Assembly: GCA_016169945.1 (NCBI GenBank)
Contig: JADLSH010000190.1
Coordinates: 4,278,001 to 4,342,000, forward strand
Direction: 5' to 3'
Origin: Trachythela sp. YZ-2020
Lineage: Eukaryota; Cnidaria; Anthozoa; Malacalcyonacea; Clavulariidae
DNA: 64,000 nucleotides
Below, in pieces: positions 14,601 through 24,255 of this stretch; positions within the stretch are counted from its first letter, which is position 1, and each line of letters opens with the position of its first letter. The notes under the pieces were generated by a model. That model did not search any database, had not been told where the DNA came from, and was given only the letters and a program-made list of their open reading frames with translations. The translations under genes were made by a program, and so were the position numbers.

Positions 14601-15104
14601 ACAGATAACTATAATGCGTCTTTAGTTTCTCAGTGGGTATGATATTAATTAACATGACCAGATCTAGAAGGCAACAAAGTTGCAGCATTTGTGCGGTTAT
14701 TTGCAGGTAATTTTCTCGCCATCGCAATTTTCAATACAAGTCTCGCACGTCAGAAGATTTGACTATAAATATCTGTGTTCTATACAATAACATTAAGGCA
14801 GGGATCAACTTAAATCATAGCATCGATACAAAAGTGAGCATGAATTTAGCAAATATTATATCCCTTCCATTGACCAATACATTGACTGAGAGATCATGTT
14901 TTAATCCATTCTTTATTGAACTTATTTGAATAGTCCGATACTTGAATTGTATGAGTACATGCATGTAAACCGACAGAACTCTGTGAAAAATTGAAGAACA
15001 CTTTACAAAACAAAGAGAAAGCATCTCAATACTTAGTGTTTAAAAAAAAGTTAGCTTGACGTTATCATTGAAAGTTCAAACGGCCTTTATGCGACAGATC
15101 GAGG

Positions 15105-15132
15105 ATATTATTATTATTATTATTATTATTAA
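15105..15132. repeat. (TTA)n microsatellite
   Basis: About nine TTA units inserted in one array copy only; the other copies read GAGGATACAGTAAAAGCC without interruption at this point. Confidence 0.85.
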
Positions 15133-15314
15133 ACAGTAAAAGCCGCTCAAAACTATTTGTTTGAATCTTATTAAAGTGTATAGAAGGTTCTTGAAAGTTC
15201 ATTTAAATACTTTTGCTATGTATATATATATGAAATGAACCGACATGAATGACAAAGCCCTGTTGATGACTCTTTAACCATGCATGCTGATACCTAAAGC
15301 TGAAGTGTTAATTT

Positions 15315-15689
15315 ATGTTTCATTGTATACACTATAACTTAAATATATCTATAGTCAGACAAATCGTGAAATTATTTAATGCTTTTAACTTTGAAGAGGA
15401 CTTCACCGCTTTGTGTAAAATAGAATGGATTAATTTAAAACTGTGGGCGTCACCAAAAACATCTCATCGTGTTTATATTCATAAAATAAATCAATTTGTT
15501 GGCAATATTTCGGCACCCCACAGGGAAAGGTATGCTGGGAAATTCACTTACCAAAATAATAAAAAATACCTGGTAGTGCCGCCCCCGACGTATTTTATGA
15601 AACTGCAACGGAAGGCCAAATTTTGTTTCCTCAAAATTTATTTCATTACATGTACAACGCTGGAAAAACACGACATATACACAATTTGA
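15315..15689 (+). CDS. Longest ORF of the tandem-array core, unknown
   Basis: A 124-codon ORF in the last array copy. It covers the segment that is open in part in all copies (about 7,325, 9,149, 11,888, 13,037, 13,925). Shared blocks are EWINLKLWASPK, NQFVGNISAPHRERYAGK and STYFMKLQRKAKFCF. Two of three visible indels against other copies are three bases long and keep the frame. In several copies, variation in an upstream TATATATA run breaks the reading frame. I do not recognise a domain, signal peptide or start context. It could be a decayed exon or simply conserved repeat DNA. Confidence 0.25.
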   Translation: MFHCIHYNLNISIVRQIVKLFNAFNFEEDFTALCKIEWINLKLWASPKTSHRVYIHKINQFVGNISAPHRERYAGKFTYQNNKKYLVVPPPTYFMKLQRKAKFCFLKIYFITCTTLEKHDIYTI

Positions 15690-16485
15690 ATTGCTCACAA
15701 TCTATTGTAAACAATATATTACGTGTATGCAATCCCTGTATGATAGAAAGTCAATGTTGTCATTCGCTGAAGAAAATAATAAAAATTTTTCGCTATAGGT
15801 AAGTTGGTCTATTTCTTTCCACATGCATGTATATACAATCTCAGCTAAAGTGATTTAGTATATATCACGATTTAAATATATACATTAATACTTCGTTGAT
15901 ATATGGCTCAATAAGATCAGCTTATATAAATATCTAAGGACCGTACGTGGTTGTACATATAGCACTCAATGTACAATCACCAGAAAAGAGGCGCCAAATA
16001 TGTATAAAATTCTTAAGTGATTTCATCTTACCACCAAGATGGCATATTAGGGGAATATAACTAGTCATATATGAACAGATAACTATAATGCGTCTTTAGT
16101 TTCTCAGTGGGTATGATATTAATTAACAGTAATAACAATTAAGCCATATATTGAGACATTGAGGCATAATTTTTGAACTTCGCTGCAGCACATCAGAGAC
16201 AGAGTGGTGAAAATAACAATTGCTTATTAATTATAATTTGTAATTATGAGAATTTACGTTTGAAAGTTTGGCAAAGAGAGATTATTTGTTATAAAGAAAC
16301 AATTATTCATGTTACATTGCAGATAGATAGCATTTTTCTCATGGCCGTATTTTAGGGCGGTCAATTTCGTACTGATAGGCCTCAATATCAACAAATCTTG
16401 TCGTTATATACGTTTTCACTTTAGTTAATATCAGGGTTAAGGTTAGCTCTAACGTATACTGTAACGCTGAAAAACTCGAACAATT

Positions 16486-16943
16486 AGAGACCTTTAGCAT
16501 TGCGTTTTTTTCAAAAAAACAAACTGCAACCGCAATATCGCGTATTACTTGCTTGCGGCGTCGGCGTTTCTGCGTTTGACGTTTTGACGTCAACCGCAAG
16601 AAGGTGTTCTAGCGTTTAGTGAAATACGGCAACGCAACGTTTTTAACCAAAGTTTAAATAAACACAACACACGTTTAACTACTAACGTTCTTTGGCCTCT
16701 TTTCTTTTCTTTTTACAATTTTTTATTAGATTATAATCTCTACAAGAGTTATGTATGATTGCCATATTACTAAGCAAGGAATAGCCATGCGGAAGCAAAC
16801 AAAACATGGCGGACTCATACGGCGGTAAGCAGGAATGAAAAACGTCAAGCTAAAATGCAACTAAACCGCCTAAAACGTCTTAGCGGCACCCCGCCAACCT
16901 GAAACCGCGGTTTGTGTCTGAAAAAATTTATGCTAGAGTCTCT
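16486..16943. mobile_element. MITE inserted in the last array copy
   Basis: About 460 bp absent from the equivalent point of other array copies (for example near 8,400). It is bounded by imperfect inverted ends AGAGACCTTTAGCAT and ATGCTAGAGTCTCT. No ORF or transposase was found. The empty-site comparison within the window is the main support; the target duplication was not resolved. Confidence 0.65.
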
Positions 16944-17215
16944 GTATAAAGATCTATATGTGCAGACAAAACTAACAGAATACAGTACACACATTTTTGA
17001 ATACCAAAATCAGCCCGATTAGCACTTAATATAGCTACACAGGTCACTGCTGTGCTATAATTGAATGTCTGAAAATTTCGATTCATATTTGTTTTGAATA
17101 CGAACTTTAATTTTGATATTATTATCAGTTTCATCTAACATTTGTATAAATGACATGATATTGTTTCAGCTAACCAGTTTTAAAGGTGGATATTTATCGC
17201 TAATTGATTAATCAA

Positions 17216-19047
17216 ATCGTCTCTTGGTATAGCAACATGCTGTGTATATATAAAGCTATGTTATAATAGTGTTATGAAACAGACTGCATTTGCGTGCTTT
17301 TCTCTACTTATAGAACACAATTCATTCTCAGAAGTTCAATGTGCATGTGACTCCACGCATTAAAAAGGAAAAACTCCTTGATATTAAATGCTGCATGAAC
17401 ATTATGTTTATTATTATTAGCATGACAAAATTACTGGATGCTCATTGGTTGAGAGGAGTACAATTATTTCATTAATTGTACTGCAGTACAATTAATGATT
17501 TTCCAAAAACAAAACAAATGGCGGAAAATTTTTTCATCAGCGCTAATAATAAACAAGTAATCATTGCTTGCTCGTACAATTAATATTAAATAGTACTCGT
17601 TGGTTTTTTTGATTTATACCAATTGGACTCGCCCGCGCTCTCGTCAGACACGGCAAGGCTTCAAACATCACTCAATCTGTAATCCCTAAACTACCTATAT
17701 CTTTATGATATACTAATAAATAGGGGAACATATAGATACCAAAATCAGCATTGCGTTATGTTGGATTGCGTGGGAAATTTTTTCTCCCTTAAGCCTGGTT
17801 CACACTTGTCGCTATTCATCGGCGATCTATTGTATTATTCTCCGACAGACAAAGCATTTTACACACCAATGATCACAGACAATGGAAATCCCCGATTCTT
17901 ACGACCAGTGTGAACCAGGCTTAATGAGTCTTCGTCATATATTATCGCATGTTACAAAAGATTGTTGCAAACCGCATGGCAACGGTTTATACCAAGTAAT
18001 TAGCTATGGACTGTATAGCCACATAGCGTATATATACTTCGCTCACAACGGTTATGTATGTTCTTAGTTCATTCAGGTACGGTGGCTCAGAAGGGCCATC
18101 GCTCTCACTTCTTTTTCCCGCAGCGCTCTGAGTTATCCAGGCCCGTAGCTGGGGGGGGGGCTGGGGGCATTGCCCCCCAACTGGATATTTGTGCCCCCCC
18201 AAACATAATTGTGTCCCCCCCCAACAAATAATGAATATAAGTTTTGTTGTAGAAAAGGTAATTTTTGGAGCAAAACTATGGTTTATATGTAAAATTGTAA
18301 TGTTTTGGACGTAAAAACAGATGTAATAGGTAATGCTTTACGGAAATATTTTTTTGGCACACCCCCAATGAAATCGTTACGAACATATTTAAAGTACTGG
18401 TTTGCTTACCAATACCAGCTTACAAGAAATTAATGTAGTTACAAATATATCTATCTACTCAGATATGACAGCTTAAAGCCCTATAACATGAAATTTAAGA
18501 GAAAATAATAGCAAACGGTGTTTAATTTTTGGCGAGTTCGCAAAAACCGGGCCAGCTCGGGTATAGCCGAGCTTGCTCGCTCCATATAAACAGCCCCTAT
18601 AAACACTTAAACATGCCCGGATCTAGAAGGCAACAAAGTTGCAGCATTTGTGTGGTTATTTGCACGTAGCTAGATTTTCTTCGAAGCGCTCGAGCGATTT
18701 ATATACTGCGTGTGTTGTGAAAATTATTCCCAATCTATTAGTCTTCAAAGAATAAAATCGAATTGAAAATATATTCCTAATGCAGGGTTAGTAATTTTTA
18801 CAAAGGTTAATTGCACAGGCTTAGAGTTTGCATCCGAAAGGACTGTGTAACCAGTACGTTCTTTGCGGTAGGGGATTATGCCAAGGCAGTGAAGGCATAG
18901 TACTTCATTCCAGCTCTTCCTTTGCGTCACAACTCCAGTACCGTAAAAGTACTATTTCGTGTGGCACATGAACAAAACGAGTCTGAAAAATCACACGCAT
19001 ATTGCAACTGCTAATAAGTACTGTTGCATTAGTATGCATTCTGAGAG
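17216..19047. other. Non-coding DNA left of the Polinton
   Basis: No gene recognised. It holds a foldback around 17,440-17,600 with TACAATTAAT palindromes, the TTAA-flanked MITE listed below, a G/C-homopolymer repeat near 18,140-18,225, and another AGATCTAGAAGGCAACAA block at 18,612. Confidence 0.5.
17793..17920. mobile_element. 128 bp MITE flanked by TTAA
   Basis: Inverted ends GCCTGGTTCACACTTGTCG and CGACCAGTGTGAACCAGGC, each flanked by TTAA (17,789-17,792 and 17,921-17,924). TTAA duplication is typical of piggyBac-type elements. It has no coding capacity, so it would depend on a transposase in trans. Confidence 0.75.
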
Positions 19048-19053
19048 AATATA
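19048..19053. repeat. Polinton target-site duplication, left
   Basis: AATATA, identical to 28,475-28,480. Polintons duplicate 6 bp on integration. The bases next to it on the inner side are the first bases of the inverted repeat. Confidence 0.88.
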
Positions 19054-19371
19054 AGTAGTAATATACAGGCCGTTCGAGCCTTATTTTTGAGAGTGTGCGA
19101 GAGTGTGCGAGAGTTTTGAGGGTGTGCAACATCATTAACATAATTATGTATTGACGTCATAATGATATGCAAGGTGAGTTTGGGCGAAGCAGTTATTATG
19201 TTGAGTTTTGAGAGTGTGCAACATCATTAACATAATTATGTATTGACGTCATGATGATATGCAAGGCGCGTTTGGGCAAAACAGTCATTAAGCTGAGCTC
19301 AGCATTTTCGTCACAAAAGAGTTAATCCTAACTCTTTTTATCACAATAGCTATAGCGTCCCTATATATTTT
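19054..19371 (+). repeat. Polinton left terminal inverted repeat
   Basis: About 318 bp, from AGTAGTAATATAC to the CCCTATATATTTT box, matching 28,060-28,474 in inverse orientation. It contains GTGTGCGAGA short repeats and two tandem copies of a 92 bp unit, each with the palindrome TGACGTCA (19,152-19,159 and 19,244-19,251). Confidence 0.9.
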
Positions 19372-19372
19372 A
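19358..19372 (+). promoter_or_regulatory. Candidate TATA box inside the left TIR
   Basis: CTATATATTTT lies about 45 bp upstream of the first ATG of the element (19,409), downstream of two TGACGTCA palindromes (the CRE/ATF-type site). The layout fits a promoter carried by the inverted repeat and read inward. The right arm carries the same TATA-like box facing inward. Confidence 0.45.
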
Positions 19373-19408
19373 CCCAGCTTTGTTTGAGCATCATTTACAA
19401 GCGATACG

Positions 19409-20035
19409 ATGGAGTGTCTACATGGAAAACCTGCGTCCTATTCGACTACAAACCATGGTACATTTTGGTTCTGTGGACAAAAACCTAGCTGTGAGTTCTT
19501 TTGCCGAGATGAAGATTGTTATATGTTCACGAAAGCCGTAGAAGATTTTAGAAAGAGTGGTCCTCAACATCCTGTGTGCCCTACACATCAAAAACTAGCA
19601 AAGTTACGTACAGTTAAAGACAAGATGAAACAAAACTATGGACGACCGTACTTTGTATGTTCTGAACGAGAGAATCCCTGCAAATTTTGGCAATGGGGGG
19701 ATGTATTCGAAGAGCCAAGACCTATATGCCAACATGGAATGGTGTGCTGTGAACGAAAAGTCAAGAAAGATGGACCAAATCAAAACCGTCTATTTTACTG
19801 CTGCCCAAAAGAAGACGCTTGTGGTTTCTTCGAATGGAAGAAGCACGAACCTCGTGTGATCAATACTGGCATCGAACTTTTCAGTAATCCACTACAATAC
19901 CGGTACAAGATTGAAGAGACAGGAGAGATATTTAATAGTACTAAATCTAACACTAAAGAGGCATACGCGGAATATACATTTCTTAAATCTGTTAATGCTT
20001 TAACAAGTGAACTTGATGAAATAGACATCTTTTAG
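19409..20035 (+). CDS. Polinton protein with three GRF-type zinc fingers
   Basis: The protein has 208 residues with three Cys/His-rich modules at about residues 3-36, 57-96 and 108-144. Each starts with CxHG- or CPTHQ-type ligands and ends in an aromatic CxFFxW-like block (CEFF, CKFWQWGD, CGFFEWKK), the pattern of GRF zinc fingers, which bind single-stranded or flapped nucleic acid in proteins such as topoisomerase III and APE2. The rest is hydrophilic, with a short C-terminal block (SVNALTSELDE) that reappears as an inverted fragment in the right arm. The start is the first ATG after the TATA-like box in the TIR. It stands first in the element, a likely early gene. The nucleic-acid role is inferred from the family. 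Confidence 0.75.
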   Translation: MECLHGKPASYSTTNHGTFWFCGQKPSCEFFCRDEDCYMFTKAVEDFRKSGPQHPVCPTHQKLAKLRTVKDKMKQNYGRPYFVCSERENPCKFWQWGDVFEEPRPICQHGMVCCERKVKKDGPNQNRLFYCCPKEDACGFFEWKKHEPRVINTGIELFSNPLQYRYKIEETGEIFNSTKSNTKEAYAEYTFLKSVNALTSELDEIDIF

Positions 20036-20201
20036 CTGTATTTATATATGTGACAATAAATATGTTTTAAAAAAATACTGTGTCGTTGCTATATGCGTCG
20101 CTAAGTCATTATAAAGTGATCCACGAATTTACATATTTATATTGAGATGTAATAACATTTATGTCTCACTTGCCTTTTAACCTTTGTGGTGAAACGGTGA
20201 A

Positions 20202-20537
20202 ATGGAGAACATAGATATAATTTATGACGAGTTAAGACGAAATGAGATTGATATTGATAAACAAACCCTATCGTTTCATATAAATACAGTTCTGAACCAA
20301 CACGAAGATTTATACCATTCAATGATTGTTTGTGATTACGAACAACTCTACAAAGAAATAAATGTTACAAATTTTGGTCATATTTTCGCCTATTTAGCTT
20401 TCGTATATTTACACAGCGATAGCGAGGAATCTATTCGACAAAATGTCCGAAGATCTGTTGAGGCATTTCGAGTTGTCAGTGTTCCAAAGCATAAACAAAA
20501 TAATAAACAATCAATTTTAATAACACTCTTACGTTGA
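20202..20537 (+). CDS. Small Polinton ORF with a BH1-like motif
   Basis: The ORF has 111 residues. The segment EQLYKEINVTNFGHIFAYLA (residues 47-66) resembles the BH1 region of Bcl-2 family proteins, where an acidic/aromatic helix leads into an N-W-G-R-hydrophobic motif; here the Trp is Phe and the Arg is His. The two inverted copies in the right arm read NFGR, restoring the Arg. An LRRNEID segment (residues 11-17) is weakly BH3-like. No BH2 or C-terminal membrane anchor is visible; the C-terminus after about residue 90 is basic and Asn/Gln-rich and looks like frameshifted or lost sequence. If real, this would be an apoptosis regulator that helps a virus-like element keep its host cell alive. 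It is equally possible that this is an unrelated helical protein. Confidence 0.45.
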   Translation: MENIDIIYDELRRNEIDIDKQTLSFHINTVLNQHEDLYHSMIVCDYEQLYKEINVTNFGHIFAYLAFVYLHSDSEESIRQNVRRSVEAFRVVSVPKHKQNNKQSILITLLR

Positions 20538-20717
20538 TAGCTTTATATATCAGTTTGTGATCATAGCTTGGTTCATTTCGTTCTGACCTCGGTGGGGAAA
20601 AGATGAGTTGTTGCTGTAAAGGTTTACCTCAAATATCTCTTCGAAATATATTTCGGAGGATACGTTGTATTTCTGCTTGTTGTGGAGGCAATATTATAAT
20701 ACAAGCTTCAGATATAG

Positions 20718-21800
20718 ATGGCAGAGAAATACCTAAGTCGACTGTATTACAATCCAGAAAGCCCCGCAAGTTTTGGTGGTGTAGATTCCATATATCGCGC
20801 CGTGAAAAACGACTGTAAATATCAGATATCGCGGAATAAAATTCGCTCGTGGTTGCAAAAGCAAGATACTTACACCTTACATAAACCCGTACGATATCGG
20901 TTCAAGCGGAACCGTGTTATTGTCGGATCAATAGATGATGAGTGGGAGGCTGACTTAGTGATTATGGATTCATTAAGTAAACAAAATAGCGGCTATAAGT
21001 ACATTTTAACAGTGATTGATGTACTCAGTAAATATGCGTGGGTTGAGCCGCTTAAGACCAAGACAGGAGAAAGCCTCGTTCAAGCGTTTGGTAAAATAAT
21101 CCAGAAAGGACGTCACCCAAAAATGTTTCACACGGATAAAGGAACAGAATTTACAAACAAACTGTTTCAAAAACTCTTAAAGGATAACAATATTCGGTTC
21201 TTTACTACACATAATGAAACGAAAGCGTCCATTGTCGAAAGGTTTAACCGAACGCTGAAAGGAAAGATGTGGAAATATTTTACAGCTAAGAATACTTTAA
21301 AGTACACAGACATTCTTCAGAAATTGGTCAGATCGTATAACAATTCCCGACATCGAAGTATTGGAATGACTCCTGCCAACGTGAATAAAGACAACGAAGA
21401 TATTGTATGGCAAACACTCTACGGAAAAGAGTTTATCAAACCGATCCTGTATAAGTTTAACATTGGCGACCAAGTACGAATCAGTAAAGCAAAGCGAACA
21501 TTTAAGAAAGGATACTTACCTAGTTGGACCGAAGAAATATTTACGGTGACCAAACGCGTGCGTCGCCGACCCCCTGTGTACAAGATCGCTGACTACGACG
21601 GAGAAGAATTAGCAGGAACTTTTTATGAACAGGAACTTCAGAAAGTTAATAAAGCAGACACTGACTTTTTTAGAGTAGAAAAAGTACTTAGATCACGCAT
21701 GCGTAATAAACGTAAAGAATATTTTGTAAAATGGTTAGGTTATCCTGATAAATTTAATTCATGGGTACCTGCAGAAAACGTAAAAGATGTGAACAAATAA
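20718..21800 (+). CDS. Polinton integrase with C-terminal chromodomain
   Basis: A complete 360-residue DDE integrase of the Polinton/retrovirus type, which inserts the linear element into host DNA. The catalytic residues are present: Asp79 in EWEADLVIMD, Asp140 in HTDKGTEF and Glu174 in SIVERFNRTLKGK, within the RNase H-like core (about 70-230). The N-terminal region lacks a clear HHCC zinc finger. A hydrophobic beta-barrel segment (KFNIGDQVRISKAKRTF) follows at about 245-290, then a chromodomain at about 317-357 with FFRVEKVL, EYFVKWLGYP and NSWVPAENV. The chromodomain probably guides insertion to marked chromatin. No stop or frameshift is seen, so this is the best-preserved gene of the element. 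An overlapping frame at 20,603-20,818 is treated as a shadow. Confidence 0.93.
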   Translation: MAEKYLSRLYYNPESPASFGGVDSIYRAVKNDCKYQISRNKIRSWLQKQDTYTLHKPVRYRFKRNRVIVGSIDDEWEADLVIMDSLSKQNSGYKYILTVIDVLSKYAWVEPLKTKTGESLVQAFGKIIQKGRHPKMFHTDKGTEFTNKLFQKLLKDNNIRFFTTHNETKASIVERFNRTLKGKMWKYFTAKNTLKYTDILQKLVRSYNNSRHRSIGMTPANVNKDNEDIVWQTLYGKEFIKPILYKFNIGDQVRISKAKRTFKKGYLPSWTEEIFTVTKRVRRRPPVYKIADYDGEELAGTFYEQELQKVNKADTDFFRVEKVLRSRMRNKRKEYFVKWLGYPDKFNSWVPAENVKDVNK

Positions 21801-21849
21801 ATGTATTTGAAACTTATAACTTGTGTTCATTTGTGCATTGGTCTTCAGT

Positions 21850-22599
21850 ATGGCAACACAGTTTTATCTAACATTGCCAAGCAATAGTTCAATAAAATAC
21901 TTTCCAAATAATACAGTGGCAAATTTTAGAGTGAAATTAGCCGAAACAATCACTTTACCTGGACAGTGGGAAGTTGCTTTGGCGGACTCCATTATCCACA
22001 TACGTGGACTACGGTACGGAATGGAGTACAACAAACGTTTATGTATAAAATTGATGCTAACCCTTATCAAACTAGCATCCTTAAAGATGTACACTATTCG
22101 ACGATTGATCAATTGACTAAAGCACTAAATGTCAGCGTGTCGAAAGAAGCACAGGCGAAAATAAAATTCAGCTATAGTCGCAGTACACGCAAAGTAACGG
22201 TTGATGTGAAGCACGGTGCAATGGCGTGGTTTACTGGTGACATAGCAATGGTCTTGGGGTTTGACCAAGACACTGTCATTCGAAAGAAGACATCAAGTCC
22301 ATATGTGGCAGATATCAACGGTGGATTTTCTTCCATGTATGTGTACAGTGATATCGTCGATGCTCAGTTTGTAGGCGATGTCAAAGTGCCTATTAAGAAT
22401 TGTCAATATAGAAGGTGAATATGGCGAAAATGTTCACGCCAGTTTCCGTAATTTGCAATACGTTCCCGTCAAAGTGAATTCTTTCGAGACCATTGAAGTG
22501 AATATAAAGAACGACAGAGACGAAAACGTCTCATTTGCTTTCGGGAAGTCAATAGCATCACTTCACTTTAGACAGAAGAGATCTCAATATTTTATTTAA
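21850..22599 (+). pseudogene. Polinton minor capsid (penton-like) gene, two frameshifts
   Basis: The reading frame starts ATQFYLTLPSNSS, the typical N-terminus of the Polinton minor capsid or penton-like protein that forms the particle vertices. It continues in three pieces: 21,850 to about 21,985, then another frame to about 22,390 (HYPHTWTTVRNG to QFVGDVKV), then a third to 22,599 (EGEYGENVHASF to FAFGKSIASLHF). The pieces together give about 250 residues, roughly full length, so only small indels separate it from an open gene. The upstream in-frame ATG at 21,823 is unlikely to be the true start because family members begin at MATQ. It follows the integrase by 50 bp. As it stands it cannot give a whole protein. 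Confidence 0.8.
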
Positions 22600-22601
22600 A
22601 G

Positions 22602-23054
22602 ATGAAAGGTATACTTATCCCTGACGTAAAGCTACTAACTGAACATTACACAAGAAATCAGCGTGGTGGTAGCATTCAAGGATTTCGAGGGGCAAGAATA
22701 CAGAGGGGATATGGAATCGGTGGAATTTTCAGAAGCCTTGCTAGATTTGCAATACCTTTATTCAAACAAGGCGCTAAAACAGTTGGTAAAAGAGCGTTAC
22801 AAGCAGCGACGGAAGTTGGTCAAGATGTACTCAATGGGGAAAAGGTTTCGGAATCGGTAAAAGCTCGTGGAAAACAAGCCGTCCGTGATGTCGCTAATAA
22901 GGTAGTGAAGAAGGCGATGACAGGTCGTGGGCGTAAGAGACCTATAAAAAGACGTGCACCAGCTAAAACTGCCATTCATCCTCAAGCCAAGAAGCGGAGA
23001 ACATCTCACAACATTGATAACTATAATCCTAATTGGCATGGCTCATCCTGTTGA
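22602..23054 (+). CDS. Polinton basic core protein (pX-like)
   Basis: The protein has 150 residues and a strongly basic C-terminal half with several Arg/Lys clusters (GRGRKRPIKRR, AKKRR). A Gly-rich N-terminus (residues 20-45, RGARIQRGYGIGGIFRSLAR) leads into an amphipathic helix of about 50 residues. This composition and its place directly after the minor capsid gene match the PX protein of Polintons, likened to adenovirus core/vertex proteins that bind DNA and may disturb membranes. The frame is intact. The function is inferred from family position and composition; there is no catalytic motif. Confidence 0.65.
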   Translation: MKGILIPDVKLLTEHYTRNQRGGSIQGFRGARIQRGYGIGGIFRSLARFAIPLFKQGAKTVGKRALQAATEVGQDVLNGEKVSESVKARGKQAVRDVANKVVKKAMTGRGRKRPIKRRAPAKTAIHPQAKKRRTSHNIDNYNPNWHGSSC

Positions 23055-23355
23055 AACTATACATAAAGATTCATGTGTGTGTGTAATTATAAGTTCTAAA
23101 TCGAAATAAATCTGTTTCCCAAAATATAATTATCTGTTTTTACTTTCTTCTCATAACGCTAGCTCCCGAACTTTTTGCAAGACAATTTTCCCAAGCAGCA
23201 TTGACACACAATGATCTCGGGAAACAACATGACTGGGCAACGATGTGCCTAACCATAAATCGGGTCTAATCAAATCGGGCCATATAAAAACATTATGAAT
23301 TTTAGAATAACTTCAAATACACAGAAACATTGATCGAGTAAAGAGCTGGATCAGT

Positions 23356-23754
23356 ATGGGTCGTACAAGGAGGAACTGTCCTGTGCTCGGTTGTGGAAGC
23401 ACTAACCTTGTAAGACTAGCCAATCATCTCGATCAAGTCCATGGTATGGATACCGACGAACGTGCTAAATGGTTAAAATGGAGTAAAATTGGTATTTGTC
23501 TACCCTTACAAGAAGCAATCGCCAACGATAAAGAATTACATGTGGAAAAAACTCTGGAAAGACTAATAAAGCGACAAGCGGAAATGGCAACAAACTTTAA
23601 TAACTTTGCAAGAGTGCAATGTAGAAAATCTGTTAGGAATAGACCACAAAAAGAAACTATATTAAAATCCTCTACTAAAATCGAAAAATCCAAAACAAAG
23701 AAACGAAAGTACCGTAGCAACACAGAAGAACTGTCCACGAAGTGGCAAACGTAA
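23356..23754 (+). CDS. Polinton zinc-finger protein, copy 1
   Basis: The protein has 132 residues. Near the N-terminus is a C2H2-like finger: CPVLGCGSTNLVRLANHLDQ (Cys at 8 and 13) followed by VHG, giving Cys2-His2 spacing of the short C-x4-C type. A helical middle (VEKTLERLIKRQAEMA) and a basic C-terminal tail (KSKTKKRKYR) follow. Such small one-finger proteins accompany Polintons in cnidarian genomes, but their role is not known to me. This copy keeps the basic tail that copy 2 loses by frameshift. It may be a DNA-binding regulator. Confidence 0.6.
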   Translation: MGRTRRNCPVLGCGSTNLVRLANHLDQVHGMDTDERAKWLKWSKIGICLPLQEAIANDKELHVEKTLERLIKRQAEMATNFNNFARVQCRKSVRNRPQKETILKSSTKIEKSKTKKRKYRSNTEELSTKWQT

Positions 23755-23966
23755 CTTGTAGACCTTACTAACGTTGTAAAAGAAATTTTAAGCAATAAAT
23801 GTGTTTAAAAATTAATTCTGTGTATATATTTATCGACTAACAATGTACATTGTACCTAACAGCACATAGCAACTGGTATATAATTGTGTTAGTTTTCTAG
23901 CAAATGAATAGGACACAGTGAACCACACGATACTTATAAGTTTTATTACAAAAAAATCATTTACAT

Positions 23967-24097
23967 TTATAATATTTGATCAAGTTCACTCGTAAGAGCG
24001 TTTACAGATTCGGCCATTTTGTCGAATAGATTCCTCGCTATCGCTGTGTAAATATACGAAAGCTAAATAGGCGAAAATACGACCAAAATTTGTAATA
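23967..24097 (-). pseudogene. Inverted chimeric fragment of two Polinton genes, copy 1
   Basis: Read on the minus strand, this begins with the BH1-like region of the 20,202 gene (NFGRIFAYLAFVYLHSDSEE). At CGACAAAATG it passes into sequence matching the end of the GRF protein (ESVNALTSELDQ) with a stop at 23,967-23,969. The two parts are in different frames. It is therefore a recombination product left in the right arm, not a gene. Confidence 0.75.
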
Positions 24098-24255
24098 TCA
24101 TACAGTATCTTAGCATATCACATAGTATCTTAAGATATCATTTTAGGATATCATACAGTATCTTAGGATATCATTTTAGGATATCATACAGTATCTTAAG
24201 ATATCATACAGTATCTTAGGATATTATACAATATCTTAGGATATCATCGGAGATA
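24098..24255. repeat. GATATC-rich minisatellite in the Polinton, copy 1
   Basis: About ten imperfect units of the form ATCATACAGTATCTTAGGAT, with internal palindromes. The copy inside the second duplication is at about 27,219-27,376. Confidence 0.8.

Larger units (their letters stand above)
5695..17215. repeat. Tandem higher-order repeat array (about 2.86 kb units)
   Basis: A core of roughly 0.9-1 kb starting near ACCGACAGAACTCTGT recurs at about 5,835, 6,893, 8,690, 9,755, 11,540, 12,605, 13,684 (partial) and 14,970. Spacings alternate at about 1.06 and 1.79 kb, so a short and a long subunit form a 2.86 kb unit. The long subunit adds a tail from CACCAGAAAAGAGGCGCC to GGTGGATATTTATCGC. The first units are almost identical, and the last two (13.7-17.2 kb) are diverged and interrupted. 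Short ORFs recur in every copy, but no known protein domain is recognised. The array probably lies inside a large intron of the FN3 gene. Confidence 0.85.

Noticed and set aside
20603..20818. 71-codon Cys-rich ORF before the integrase
   Set aside because: Its second half is an out-of-frame reading of the integrase start; the first half is short and without a domain.
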